From JAJCYK01 sp965212195 (GTDB lineage Bacteria > Bacteroidota > Bacteroidia > Cytophagales > Cyclobacteriaceae): DNA of 64,000 nt. The DNA lies in contig CBDBUW010000015.1 in the NCBI GenBank assembly GCA_965212195.1, forward strand, positions 1 to 64,000, read 5' to 3'. Position 1 is the stretch's first letter. Every line of letters begins with the position of its first letter. The translations under genes were made by a program, and so were the position numbers. Below the pieces are notes generated by a model. That model did not search any database. It was not told the origin of the DNA and worked only from the letters and a program-made list of their open reading frames with translations. Positions 8,771 through 17,519 of this stretch are shown piece after piece.

Positions 8771-8890
8771 AGACGGTGGACGGATAACGGCCAACGGCGG
8801 ACGGTCGGCGGTTGAAACGGTTGACGCCTGCCTGCCGTGCTTTTCGGCAGCAAACCGGCAGGCAGGGTAGACGGTGGATGGCGACGGTAA
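8771..8890. repeat. GACGG/ACGG minisatellite-like repeat
   Basis: Degenerate units of the form ACGGTGGACGG / AACGGCGGACGG repeat through this stretch, interrupted by the CCTGCCTGCCG hairpin at 8827-8866. Related stretches occur at 13378, 18736, 24436, 29205, 30193 and 31335, always outside genes. Confidence 0.75.
8827..8866. repeat. CCTGCCTGCCG inverted repeat (hairpin), copy 1
   Basis: Two perfect 11-bp arms (CCTGCCTGCCG at 8827-8837 and CGGCAGGCAGG at 8856-8866) enclose a second smaller palindromic core. A diverged copy in the opposite orientation lies at 24451-24492. Both sit inside GACGG repeat stretches. Confidence 0.8.
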
Positions 8891-8937
8891 ACCTAGGGCT
8901 GAAACGGTCAACTTAATAGAGGTTTAATCGATCATTT

Positions 8938-9010
8938 TTACCGGGGAGTCCCCCGCCCACCCGATTTTAATTTACTAATTAAGAGTTTCGGTGGTTAAGA
9001 TTGCTTAAAA
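8938..9010 (+). repeat. Dispersed ~70-bp intergenic element, copy A
   Basis: This copy contains GGGGAGTCCCCCGCCCACCC followed by ATTTTAATTTA, a CTAATTAAGAG variant of the core, and GGTTAAGATTG. It aligns along its length with copies at 13288, 18645 and 29066, all in the same orientation. No coding capacity is convincing. Confidence 0.7.
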
Positions 9011-9059
9011 TAAATAACGGCTACAGTGGACAGTCCACGGAAGACTTGCTGAATAACAT

Positions 9060-9084
9060 AAAAACCCAAGGCCGTAAAACCTTG
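9060..9084 (-). terminator. Rho-independent terminator
   Basis: On the minus strand CAAGG-TTTTACGG-CCTTG is followed by GG and a run of five T. It begins 19 bp beyond the stop of the gene at 9103-9573. Confidence 0.65.
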
Positions 9085-9102
9085 AGCGGTCCGGTGATTG
9101 AA

Positions 9103-9573
9103 CTATTTCAATTCACCAATCATAGGTATATTCTCAAAAATAGCTACCCGGGTAGCGCTAAGCAGATAAGATTCTATCTGCCAGAATTGGGCCGCCGCTT
9201 GAGATCCAGATTCTGATTTAACCTTCTTATAATATTTGGTCAACAACTTGTCCAGATCTGCCTTTTGTTTCAAAGCGGTACCCATTAGTTCATCGATCTT
9301 GGCATCGTCGAGTTCGAAATAATTATCGGCATAGTTCTGCAGCAATGTGATGCGGTTCTGACCCAGGGCTTTCCGTTCGGTTTCATATTCATCGTATACG
9401 GTCCAGAAGGCATCTTTGGCCTCTCCTTCAACCTGTACAAACTTAGCCACTATGGCCTTTTTCTCCATGCCGAAGGCGGATTGGATGAGATCAATTTCTT
9501 CTTTATTGGACTGCGACCATAAGAGAGCCGGTAACATAAAACTGGTTATAAGTAGGTATAATGTCTTTTTCAT
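9103..9573 (-). CDS. Secreted helical protein, unknown function
   Basis: The 156-residue protein has a clear signal peptide (MKKTLYLLITSFMLPALLWSQ). Past it the sequence is almost entirely charged and helical (KEEIDLIQSAFGMEKKAIVAKF, YDEYETERKALGQNR, DDAKIDELMGTALKQKADLDK), with no cysteines. The pattern recalls periplasmic helical hairpins of the Spy/CpxP size class, but the LTxxQ motif of that family is not seen. It lies between a barrel-protein gene and a repeat-rich gap and carries its own terminator. Likely periplasmic; specific role unknown. Confidence 0.7.
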   Translation of the reverse strand: MKKTLYLLITSFMLPALLWSQSNKEEIDLIQSAFGMEKKAIVAKFVQVEGEAKDAFWTVYDEYETERKALGQNRITLLQNYADNYFELDDAKIDELMGTALKQKADLDKLLTKYYKKVKSESGSQAAAQFWQIESYLLSATRVAIFENIPMIGELK

Positions 9574-9614
9574 TATGGATATTTTAAAAAGTCTAAACTG
9601 GATTAATTACGGTA

Positions 9615-10403
9615 TCAAAATTGAAAAACAAAGCCCACTAAGGGACCGTGCAAGTTAATATCTAATAAAAAGTAATCAGTAGTGCCTGAGGTACCAGATG
9701 AAAAATCAGTGGTTAGGTAGCGATATTGGCCCACCAATGAAAATGTATCGGTAAACCGGTATCCCAGGGAAGGTTGCACACTAAAGCTAAAATCCGAACC
9801 CACGCCGAAACCTCCGATGTCGCTGCGAAGCATGGCAAACCAGGTATCCGAAAAGTTATACAAAATCCTTCCACCAATCACCGGATCCGCAAAGGAATCA
9901 CCTCTTGATATATCTCCAGTAAACACACCGCCAGCCAAATCCAGCGACATATCCAGATCCACGTCCCAGAACCGAACGCCCCCATACGCATCGATATGCC
10001 CCCATTCCTGTCCAAAGCGGTGTTTGGCAAAAACCTCTACAATGGCCAGTTTTGCTTCAATATCCACAATACCGTTCCGTGCTACAGAGAGATCATCACC
10101 CACCTTGGCAAACGTAACATCAAACATGCCTCCCCAATCTCCCTTTTGCACCTCTCCATGAAACATAAAGCCAAACTCCAGCACTTTTAGCAGATCACTG
10201 AAATCAGCGGAGACTTCCGTGCTGCCCGTCACTCCTACACCTACATCACCGGTCAGTGAGGTAAAGAATACATAAGGAGCCACTACAAATTCCCAATCAT
10301 CTCCAGAATCACTATCATTTTGAGCAGATAGATTAAAGGAGAAAAGCATCAGTAAAGCAGTGGCATGAATCTTCAAATTGACTAACTTTCTTTTTAAGGT
10401 CAT
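9615..10403 (-). CDS. Outer-membrane beta-barrel protein
   Basis: This is a 262-residue protein when the ATG at 10403 is used (a GTG one codon upstream is less likely). A signal peptide ends at LSAQ (about 28). The mature part consists of alternating strands (WEFVVAPYVFFTSLTGDVGVGV, WGHIDAYGGVRFWDVDLDM, ILYNFSDTWFAMLRSDIGGFG, SLGYRFTDTFSLVGQYRYL) and ends LVGFVFQF, a typical C-terminal barrel strand with terminal Phe. No transport or enzymatic motif is visible. It lies 26 bp before the stop of the DUF3604 gene's downstream flank and on the same strand, so it may follow DUF3604 in one transcript. Confidence 0.75.
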   Translation of the reverse strand: MTLKRKLVNLKIHATALLMLFSFNLSAQNDSDSGDDWEFVVAPYVFFTSLTGDVGVGVTGSTEVSADFSDLLKVLEFGFMFHGEVQKGDWGGMFDVTFAKVGDDLSVARNGIVDIEAKLAIVEVFAKHRFGQEWGHIDAYGGVRFWDVDLDMSLDLAGGVFTGDISRGDSFADPVIGGRILYNFSDTWFAMLRSDIGGFGVGSDFSFSVQPSLGYRFTDTFSLVGQYRYLTTDFSSGTSGTTDYFLLDINLHGPLVGFVFQF

Positions 10404-10432
10404 CACTTAAAATCTCCAATTCTATTTCATTC

Positions 10433-12358
10433 TCAGGGCGTATACCAAATGGGACTAGTATACGCACGTTCCTGGGTGGTTAGTGGCACGCCCTCCGGTA
10501 CCTCAACTCCCAACCTTACTTTGTCATACAAGGTCCATCTGGGTGTAGGGATCTCGATAACCCGGGCATAGTAAAATGCTCGTTGATCGGCGTCAAAATC
10601 GGGATCGGTCCACACGGTAATTAATTCAGGACTTCCAATGGTATTGGTCCAGGTGGCGGTATTTATATCTACAGTGTTGCCAACGGCTGGTACCTTACCA
10701 TCACTCTCAGGTGTGCGGTCACCTGACCATACCACGTCATATACCTTTTCCTGTTCATTTCCTCTTTTATCAACCCAGCCCTTCACGATCTGTATGCGAT
10801 CTAGATTTCCTGAATAGGGGTCTTTTTGAGCTGCCACCAGGAATGATGGGGATTTGCCAGAAGGTGCATTGGTGAGGTCTCCACCCATGGGTACTCCCTT
10901 ATAATAGCCGGCATCTGCGGGAAGTCGGCTTTTGGCATCTGAATCATTAAAGTCCCATCCACCGAAAAAGCGCACGATCATTCTGGGACCGGTGGTAGCA
11001 TAGGTTTCCTTACGCATCATAGCATCAAACAAGGCTTCTCGGGTATTTTCTTTGGCCCAGACACCCTGATAACCTGCCGCAGCGGGCATCCAGCCCGAAT
11101 ACTCAACATCTCCAACTCTGGCCATAGGATGTTCCATACGCTTCTCATTGGGTTCCATTCCCGAATGTTTGCCGTAAAAATTATCCTCGGCCGCAGTAGA
11201 CATCCCCGTATGACTGTCTGTGGCTCCTACCAGCCCAAATTTGTAGGGATTTATACCCAGCTTTTGTTCTAGCTTCAATCCTAAGAGCAGGCCACTTCGG
11301 CCATATTCATATTTGAGCATTTTATCGGTTTTCATCTCTGAAAGATCGAGATTACCCACAGCCCAGGTCTCATAATCGGCGTATTCGTCATTAGGTGATA
11401 AGAAAGGATGTGTCTCACCATCTCCTTTGATCTGGGTTACTTCATAAAGCGGTTCCCACCGTATTCGTTGGCCAGCATAGTTATTATCGATGGCTGCACC
11501 ATAACGATTAGTAGTTTCGGGAAACATCCATCCGTTGCTCATATTTCCGTTGTGAGCAATGGCCAGAAGTTTACCGCCAGTCTTTGACTCATAATCACCC
11601 ATCCATTTCCACAAGTCAATGGGATTGGGGCTTCCCAAAGGTGGGATGGTAGTGTAGGGCTCCACCTGTCTTGCCAGACCTCCTCCATCTCGATACACCA
11701 CTACCCGGTGAAGATTAAATCCTTTGTCGGTAGAAGTCCATTCGTACCCTATGAAAGCCGTGAATCTACCGGGGTCGTTATACTTTTCTGCGGCATCAAC
11801 CGTCACTTTCCAGGCAGATTCATAGGCCTCGGTGCCCGGCAATGAGGCCAGCGCTTCGGGCATGGTATTCATGGTAAGGGACTGAACGATCTCTACAGCC
11901 GCTTTAACACCCTCCTGACCTCCTGCCTGTACCATATCGTACCAACGACGACCGGTAGGATCAGCCAGCATGGACGGCTCTCCTGCTAACAAACGAGGGA
12001 AGAAGCCCATATTGTCCGAATGGTCGGCTACCACCAAAAAATCCAGCGGGCGGCTCAATTTTACCATTTGCCCGGTGGAGGACCGGATCTCTTGGCCCCG
12101 TGCAAAACGATAGGCGTCTTCCGGTAATAGTCTAGCCCCAAAGGCACCAGCATCCATAGACATACCCGTATGTAAATGGGTGTCTCCCCAGTATACTTGG
12201 GTAGGAAAGTTGCGACCGGCATATGGTGAATAATTGGTGCGTTTTGGGTAAGCATTTTGTAAGGCATCTTCGCTGGGTAGGGGATCCTGAGCCTGTGACA
12301 AATTGATGGTCATGGTTAAGGCCATCAGCATTAATGTGGTTTTATTAATAAAGTTCAT
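10433..12358 (-). CDS. DUF3604 domain protein (secreted PHP-like metallohydrolase candidate)
   Basis: The 641-residue protein has a signal peptide ending in LSQAQ (about 24). Its length and motifs match the DUF3604 family. VYWGDTHLHTGMSMDAGAFG (about 55-74) contains the HxH of PHP-type metal sites, PLDFLVVADHSDNMG comes near 115, FIGYEWTS near 203, and LAIAHNGNMSNG and GLVGATDSHTGM supply further metal-type His residues. The C terminus has the family ending SPIWYTP. DUF3604 proteins are common in marine bacteria and often sit near sulfatases, PpiC-type isomerases and HupE-like proteins, all found in this window. The reaction is not established. The likely location is the periplasm. Confidence 0.9.
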   Translation of the reverse strand: MNFINKTTLMLMALTMTINLSQAQDPLPSEDALQNAYPKRTNYSPYAGRNFPTQVYWGDTHLHTGMSMDAGAFGARLLPEDAYRFARGQEIRSSTGQMVKLSRPLDFLVVADHSDNMGFFPRLLAGEPSMLADPTGRRWYDMVQAGGQEGVKAAVEIVQSLTMNTMPEALASLPGTEAYESAWKVTVDAAEKYNDPGRFTAFIGYEWTSTDKGFNLHRVVVYRDGGGLARQVEPYTTIPPLGSPNPIDLWKWMGDYESKTGGKLLAIAHNGNMSNGWMFPETTNRYGAAIDNNYAGQRIRWEPLYEVTQIKGDGETHPFLSPNDEYADYETWAVGNLDLSEMKTDKMLKYEYGRSGLLLGLKLEQKLGINPYKFGLVGATDSHTGMSTAAEDNFYGKHSGMEPNEKRMEHPMARVGDVEYSGWMPAAAGYQGVWAKENTREALFDAMMRKETYATTGPRMIVRFFGGWDFNDSDAKSRLPADAGYYKGVPMGGDLTNAPSGKSPSFLVAAQKDPYSGNLDRIQIVKGWVDKRGNEQEKVYDVVWSGDRTPESDGKVPAVGNTVDINTATWTNTIGSPELITVWTDPDFDADQRAFYYARVIEIPTPRWTLYDKVRLGVEVPEGVPLTTQERAYTSPIWYTP

Positions 12359-12474
12359 AGGCGGGGTAAATAATCGAGATTCGTTTTGTTAAATGAAATA
12401 TTGGTCTTTGTAATTTGATTTCTTTGTGAGATTTGTGTTTTGAGATTTATTGTTGTTTCTATTTTAATCTGATT

Positions 12475-13131
12475 CTATCTTAATCCCTTGGCAATGGCTT
12501 TAGCATATTGCTTAGCGGTAGTAGCCACATTCTGTGGATTCTCTATTTTGGAAGTCACTACCGCCACCAATTGCTTTTCTTCCGGTTGATCCAGATTGTA
12601 AGCGGTTGTTTCCAAGATATATGTTTTGGAAGTATAGGTGGAGATGGTGCTGGGCACATAAGTCCCATAATCTGAATATGATCTGGGATGGGCATAGTAG
12701 CCATAGAAGTCCCCATAGTAAATAGGATAATAGGCACGGTAAGATTCACCCGCGTAGTACCCGCCTTCTTCCATCACTCTGGTGGTTTCCTGAACATCTT
12801 TAATGACACTTACCACTACTCCATTGTACCCTTGATCCTGCAGCAATTTTTTAACCATCTCAACCTGCTCTTTGGAAAGCTTTTCGTCCGGTTTTAGCTC
12901 AGGCATTTTATTATAGCTTTCTGCTGCATTCATACCGCCAGACCTGATCTGATCGGCAATCTCCTCCTCAAAAGCAATGCGTGCCAATTTATTGGATGTT
13001 CTTGCTATGACCAGGATATTCTGGTCCTTTATGGTGTTGACATTATCTCTTTTCCAGGCGTCCATAACCTTCACCGGCGTGCAAGCGGTTAATAATACTA
13101 GTAAATAGGCGGCACTAAGGAATTTGTTCAT
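12475..13131 (-). CDS. Lipoprotein with DUF4136-like fold and tyrosine-rich insert (paralogue)
   Basis: This 218-residue lipoprotein (LLTAC, Cys17) shares its layout with the gene at 3316-3984. A V-x-D/G-x-W-K motif follows the lipid cysteine (VKVMDAWKR). Next come an N-terminal alpha/beta half (QNILVIARTSNKLARIAFEEEIADQIRSGG) and a Leu/Lys-rich helix before GYNGVVVSVI. A tyrosine-rich insert (YYAGESYRAYYPIYYGDFYGYYAHP, about 125-150) comes next, and a conserved end with YNLDQPEEKQLVAVVTSK. Compared with the paralogue the sequence has diverged strongly while the domain order is kept. It lies about 120 bp upstream of the DUF3604 gene on the same strand. Function unknown. Confidence 0.75.
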   Translation of the reverse strand: MNKFLSAAYLLVLLTACTPVKVMDAWKRDNVNTIKDQNILVIARTSNKLARIAFEEEIADQIRSGGMNAAESYNKMPELKPDEKLSKEQVEMVKKLLQDQGYNGVVVSVIKDVQETTRVMEEGGYYAGESYRAYYPIYYGDFYGYYAHPRSYSDYGTYVPSTISTYTSKTYILETTAYNLDQPEEKQLVAVVTSKIENPQNVATTAKQYAKAIAKGLR

Positions 13132-13287
13132 ATTACTGGCAATAAATTAATGTTTCTAAACGGGGTCAGGATGATATTGTTAATGGATTCCTAAATGGAT
13201 TGAGGTTCAGGCTGAGATTAGGAGAAAAACAAAAACCCAATACCAAATTCCAAAATTGATCAAAATCTCAAATTCCGAATTTGAGCC

Positions 13288-13362
13288 AAGGGGCCCCGCC
13301 ACCCACCCATTTTTAATTTACCATTTGAAGGTGTCATTAGTTGAGATTGCCAAATAAAAATA
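13288..13362 (+). repeat. Dispersed ~70-bp intergenic element, copy B
   Basis: It contains GGGGCCCCGCCACCCACCC followed by ATTTTTAATTTACCATTTG, then AGGTGTCATTAGTTGAGATT and GCCAAATAAA. It matches copies A, C and D in the same order and orientation. Confidence 0.8.
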
Positions 13363-13377
13363 TGGCACAAATCACGC

Positions 13378-13440
13378 CTGGGTTACGGTGGACGGTTTAC
13401 GGAGGTTAATCCAACCATAAGCCGTCAACCGCAAGCCGAT
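13378..13440. repeat. GACGG/CCGTC minisatellite-like repeat
   Basis: Units such as ACGGTGGACGG and GCCGTCAACCG occur on both sides of a short spacer, so the stretch can fold on itself. It is one of seven such loci in the window. Confidence 0.6.
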
Positions 13441-13442
13441 AA

Positions 13443-13472
13443 AGAAGACCCCGGAATGAATCCGGGGATTTC
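13443..13472 (-). terminator. Rho-independent terminator of the sulfatase gene
   Basis: CCCCGGA (13449-13455) pairs perfectly with TCCGGGG (13461-13467), flanked by AAGAA/TTCTT. On the minus strand a T-rich tail follows. It starts within 10 bp of the stop codon at 13475. Confidence 0.8.
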
Positions 13473-13474
13473 TT

Positions 13475-15820
13475 CTATTCCGTCAAAGTCACTTTAACCC
13501 GATCCAAAGTCCCGGTAAAAGCAAATGGACCACCTTCATAGTCAGGATCCACCTGAGTACCGGTATCCATGCCCACATCAAAGGTTTCCGCTAAAGAATA
13601 TGTTGAAATGTGGGTAGTAGGAAAGTACTTTTCATCCACCTTTTCTCCATTCACAAACAAACTACCCGTTCCTGGCCAGGGTTGTCCCATTACCACATTT
13701 TCTTTGTCCAGTTCAAAATGGAATTTAAGTTCGGTGCTACCGGTAGGTAAAGGTGGAGAAACCAGATGATGATGTTCCCCATCCAGGAAATTGTAGTCGT
13801 AGTGGGCCCTGCCATTTTTGATATACATGGTATAGCCTCCGGTCATACCACCACAAGCCACGATCACGCCCTCCTCATCACCCTGAAGGTCGATGGTGGT
13901 CTCTATAGTGTGGGATCTACCCTTTACCGGAACTGATGCTTTCTCAGCGATTCTCACAGCTCCCGGTGCGTAATACATAAATTCCTTTTGATCACCGAAA
14001 AGCACATCGTTTACCGCGGCCAGACGTTTGATCATATCATCGTAAAGCGGATAAACATTGTTATCCCAGGCCTCCTCCTCAAAGATGGCCTTTAGTTCTT
14101 CCAGTTTTTCAGGGTTCTCATCGGCCAGGTTGTTACTCTCTGAAAAGTCCTCCTCCACATGGTAGAGTTCCCATACATCATCGGCGAAATCTCCTCTTAC
14201 GTTGACGTTCCAGGGCATGCGGTTGGCATGCAGGCACACTGCTTTCCAGCCATCAGAGTAGATGGCACGGTTACCAAACATCTCATAGTACTGTTTAGTT
14301 TTTACGTCCGCTGCATCTGCTTCATTAAAGGAATAAAGCATGGACTTGCCGGTAAAGGGCATTTGTTTGATGCCATGATATTCCTCGGGGAATTCAATGC
14401 CAGCAGCCTCCAGAATAGTGGGGGCGATATCGCTGATGTGATGGTACTGTTCTCTTACTTCACCTTTTGCCTGGATGCCATTGGGCCAATGCACCACCAA
14501 ATGGTCTTGTTGGCCTCCCCGGTGTTCGCTTTGCTTAAAGTACTTGAATGGGGTGTTTCCTGCCATAGCCCATCCCGCGTGATAGTGCGGATAAGTATCC
14601 CATTGGCCCCATCTGTCAAAGTTACGCATATTAGACTCGAAGGAAGTTTGAAGTCCATTTAGTACATAGGTCTCATTAAAGGTACCGGATAGTCCACCTT
14701 CTCCACTGGCTCCGTTGTCCGCGGTCACAAAAATGAGGGTGTTATCGAGCTCCCCGATACGGTCTAAAGTTTCCACGATTCGACCGATCTGGTGATCCAC
14801 ATGCTCCATTTGACCGGCAAACACTTCCATTTGCTTAGCGTATAATCGTTGTTCGTCAGCATTCAGGGATTCCCAGGCGGGTATCTCATCAATACGCTCT
14901 GTCAACTGTGTGTTTTCAGGGATAATGCCTAATTCCTTTTGGCGGGCGATGATCTGCTCGCGAGCGGCATCCCAACCCATGTCAAATTTGCCTTTATATT
15001 TTTCAATATACTCCACGGGTGCGTGATGGGGGGAATGCATGGAACCAGAGGCCCACAACATCATAAAGGGCAATTCACTATCCAAGGATTTATGACCGGT
15101 GATCCACTGGATGGCCCGATCGGCCAGATCGGCGTCCAAGTGCTCGGCCTTGCGGTATGGTTCCGGATGATGGTCGTCCCACATTACTGGGATGAACTGA
15201 TGCACGTCAGCAGCCATGAAGTTATAGCCATGGTCGAAACCCTCATCGCTAGGCCAGCGATGGAAAGGGCCTACTTGAGATACTTCATACAAAGGGGTGT
15301 GATCCCATTTTCCCAAGGCGTAATTTACATAGCCCTCTTCCTGTAAATAGTTGGCCACTGACTTGGCCGAAGGTGGTACAATAGCATTATAACCCGGAAA
15401 ACCCATAGCCGTTAATGCATGACTGCCTAAACCAATCCTGTGGGGATTCCGACCTGCCATCAAGGTGGCCCTGGAAGGAGAACACAGCGCGGTGGTATGA
15501 AAATCGTTGTAGCGGAGACCATTGGCCGCCAGTTTATCAATATTAGGTGTTTCTATCAGTCCACCGAAAGACCCTACCTGAGCAAAGCCTACATCATCTA
15601 GTAAGAAAATGATAACGTTAGGAGCATCTTCAGGCGGCCGCTTTTTCTTAGGCCACCATTCCTGAGACTCCTCGTAGGACTGGGCAATCTTGCCTTCGAA
15701 CTCTTGACCGTATTTGGCGAAGGCATCGCTGACTGGCTCTTCAGCCAACTGGGGTGGCTGGCAAGCTGTTATAAAAAATAGGCTGCCAAAAATGAACGCA
15801 GCTTGTTGAAATTTTTTCAT
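13475..15820 (-). CDS. Secreted arylsulfatase (lipoprotein, type I formylglycine sulfatase)
   Basis: This 781-residue type I sulfatase has a lipobox (FITAC, Cys20). The metal-binding pair Asp75-Asp76 (FLLDDVGFAQVG) and the signature CSPSRATLMAGR with Cys113, the residue to be converted to formylglycine, are in place. LGKWDHTP, the usual K-W region, follows at about 170, and FVTADNGASGEGG, a second metal motif, near 370. A long C-terminal part (about 560-781) ends in a beta-sandwich-like region with a TLDRVKVTL ending. That extension is typical of the larger bacterial arylsulfatases. The natural substrate cannot be deduced. A promoter at 15881-15909 resembles the one before the third sulfatase gene. 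Activation by the FGE at 1522-2646 is likely. Confidence 0.95.
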   Translation of the reverse strand: MKKFQQAAFIFGSLFFITACQPPQLAEEPVSDAFAKYGQEFEGKIAQSYEESQEWWPKKKRPPEDAPNVIIFLLDDVGFAQVGSFGGLIETPNIDKLAANGLRYNDFHTTALCSPSRATLMAGRNPHRIGLGSHALTAMGFPGYNAIVPPSAKSVANYLQEEGYVNYALGKWDHTPLYEVSQVGPFHRWPSDEGFDHGYNFMAADVHQFIPVMWDDHHPEPYRKAEHLDADLADRAIQWITGHKSLDSELPFMMLWASGSMHSPHHAPVEYIEKYKGKFDMGWDAAREQIIARQKELGIIPENTQLTERIDEIPAWESLNADEQRLYAKQMEVFAGQMEHVDHQIGRIVETLDRIGELDNTLIFVTADNGASGEGGLSGTFNETYVLNGLQTSFESNMRNFDRWGQWDTYPHYHAGWAMAGNTPFKYFKQSEHRGGQQDHLVVHWPNGIQAKGEVREQYHHISDIAPTILEAAGIEFPEEYHGIKQMPFTGKSMLYSFNEADAADVKTKQYYEMFGNRAIYSDGWKAVCLHANRMPWNVNVRGDFADDVWELYHVEEDFSESNNLADENPEKLEELKAIFEEEAWDNNVYPLYDDMIKRLAAVNDVLFGDQKEFMYYAPGAVRIAEKASVPVKGRSHTIETTIDLQGDEEGVIVACGGMTGGYTMYIKNGRAHYDYNFLDGEHHHLVSPPLPTGSTELKFHFELDKENVVMGQPWPGTGSLFVNGEKVDEKYFPTTHISTYSLAETFDVGMDTGTQVDPDYEGGPFAFTGTLDRVKVTLTE

Positions 15821-15880
15821 GGTTTTAAGCTATTTAGTTAAACACTTTAAAAGAATACCTCTAGTTAGAATAGGAATAAG

Positions 15881-15909
15881 CAAACTAGTGAAATTTCAGG
15901 GAATACAAA
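15881..15909 (-). promoter_or_regulatory. Promoter of the sulfatase gene (Bacteroidota type)
   Basis: On the minus strand TTTG (15909-15906) is followed after 18 bp by TAGTTTG (15887-15881), close to the Bacteroidota -33/-7 arrangement. The stretch TTTG..TTCCC..GAAA..TTT.ACTAGTTT is shared with the promoter of the sulfatase gene at 22396-23949. Confidence 0.5.
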
Positions 15910-15955
15910 TCCAAATTTTGAATAATGCGTGCCACGGATAATTGTACAAATTCAA

Positions 15956-17383
15956 TTACTTTTTCGCAGGCATATAAGGATCCGGCGTACCCGGTCTAAT
16001 GGGCGGTTCTTGTCGTAAGGACATGGCATGTTTTACTATGTAATCACCAGCCGGCCAGCGGATCCAGCCACTGTGATACCATTTGGAATTAAGTGCATTG
16101 CGTTCCTTGGGATCTACATGCAGGTCATAGATCAAAGGCACCCCATAGGATCTGGTAGGATCTGCAAAAGCCTGGTCAATTTCTTTCATCATCATTTTGT
16201 AATTCCTCCACTTTATACCGTATAGTTCATTGCCCACGTAGACGATGACATGCTCTCTTTGGGAATTTTGTTGTTTACCTAAAAGGAAATCGGTTTGATC
16301 CACTCCATCAATAATGCGGTCTTCCGGAACTTTCTGACCTACGATATTGGCAATGGTGGGGAACAGGTCCATTTCGTGCATGATTTCATTGCTTACGGCT
16401 CCAGCGGGTATTTTGCCCGGCCAACGGGCAATAAAAGGAACCCGCAGAGATCCTTCCTTACCGGTAAAGTAACTGCCATCCCAGGGACCTGAAAAACTAT
16501 CATGGGGAACTGTAGGATCAGGTCCGTTATCAGAAGTGAAAATAAATATAGTATTGTCTTTGATACCTAATGATTCCACTTTGTCCAACAGCCTGCCCAC
16601 GTAGGTATCAATTTGCAACAGTACATCAGCAAAATCACCATTGCCGGTCTTGCCTCTAAATTCCGGGTCGGGATAAACCGGCATGTGGGTTTGGGTGTAG
16701 GGCATAAACAGGAAAAAAGGTTTGTCAGCCTTAACCTGTCGCTCCATGAAATCCAAAGATTTCTCGGTAAGGTCACCGTCAATCTTTATGCGTTCTTCAG
16801 TATTATAGACCCTCAGTTTTTTAGGTTGTTGACCCTTTATTCCCTCCATGATATGCTCGGGTTGCGCAAAAGGATGTGCATCCGGTCGGTATCTGGTGTC
16901 GTCAGGCCAGGCGCTTTCATCAGAGGAATTGGGTATGCCATACCACTCATCGAAACCCTGATCAGTAGGAAACCGACCTTCCGTATGTCCCAAATGCCAC
17001 TTTCCAAACATCCCGGTGGCATAACCTGCATCCGACAGCAATTCAGCCATGGTGTATTCCCATTGGGTCAGGCCATAGACTGGGGTTTCAATAGGAATAC
17101 TGGCATTACCGGTCCGAATGGCATAGCGGCCCGTTAATATGGCTGCTCTACTGGGTGTACATTGGGCTTCTACATTAAAATTTAGAAGTCGCATTCCCTC
17201 GGCCGCCAGGGCATCGATCCTGGGCGTAGGCGCTCCTCTCAAAATGCCACCTCCGTAGCAGCCTAATTCACCCCATCCGAAATTGTCCATAAAGATCAGT
17301 ACGACATTGGGCTTTTCGTTTTGAGCCGGGAGGTTTAAACAGATGATTGAACTGAGGGCAACAGTCAGCAGCAAACTTTTCAT
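15956..17383 (-). CDS. Secreted sulfatase (type I) with Asp-Asn metal motif
   Basis: The 475-residue protein begins at the ATG at 17383; a TTG start 13 codons upstream would spoil the signal peptide MKSLLLTVALSSIICLNLPAQ. It has the type I sulfatase order: metal motif (FMDNFGWGELG, Asp33-Asn34), the signature CTPSRAAILTGR with Cys75 as the formylglycine precursor, the FGKWHLGH motif near 130, and FTSDNGPDPT with metal Asp and Asn near 280. The first motif has Asn where most sulfatases have a second Asp. It ends PDPYMPAKK without an extra domain. It lies between a larger sulfatase gene and an AraC regulator gene on the same strand. Substrate unknown. Confidence 0.95.
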   Translation of the reverse strand: MKSLLLTVALSSIICLNLPAQNEKPNVVLIFMDNFGWGELGCYGGGILRGAPTPRIDALAAEGMRLLNFNVEAQCTPSRAAILTGRYAIRTGNASIPIETPVYGLTQWEYTMAELLSDAGYATGMFGKWHLGHTEGRFPTDQGFDEWYGIPNSSDESAWPDDTRYRPDAHPFAQPEHIMEGIKGQQPKKLRVYNTEERIKIDGDLTEKSLDFMERQVKADKPFFLFMPYTQTHMPVYPDPEFRGKTGNGDFADVLLQIDTYVGRLLDKVESLGIKDNTIFIFTSDNGPDPTVPHDSFSGPWDGSYFTGKEGSLRVPFIARWPGKIPAGAVSNEIMHEMDLFPTIANIVGQKVPEDRIIDGVDQTDFLLGKQQNSQREHVIVYVGNELYGIKWRNYKMMMKEIDQAFADPTRSYGVPLIYDLHVDPKERNALNSKWYHSGWIRWPAGDYIVKHAMSLRQEPPIRPGTPDPYMPAKK

Positions 17384-17519
17384 CGCACGATAATTAAATT
17401 CAGGGATTAAATTCAATAGCAAGAGGAGTTTAGAAAGGTAATTTTATTAAAAAGCTCAGTCTAGACCAAACGTCAATATTATCATTTAACGCCAGATACC
17501 ATTATGGATGCCATCTCTT

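Larger units (their letters stand above)
13132..13474. other. Repeat-rich gap without genes
   Basis: This 343-bp gap holds a CAAAT-rich stretch (about 13215-13285), copy B of the dispersed element (13288-13362), a GACGG-type repeat (13378-13440) and the terminator of the sulfatase gene (13443-13472). No open reading frame in it looks coding. Confidence 0.7.

Noticed and set aside
8726..8911. Open frame of 61 codons on the minus strand in the repeat block
   Set aside because: It is made of GACGG repeats and a hairpin, has no ribosome site, and similar frames occur in every copy of the repeat.
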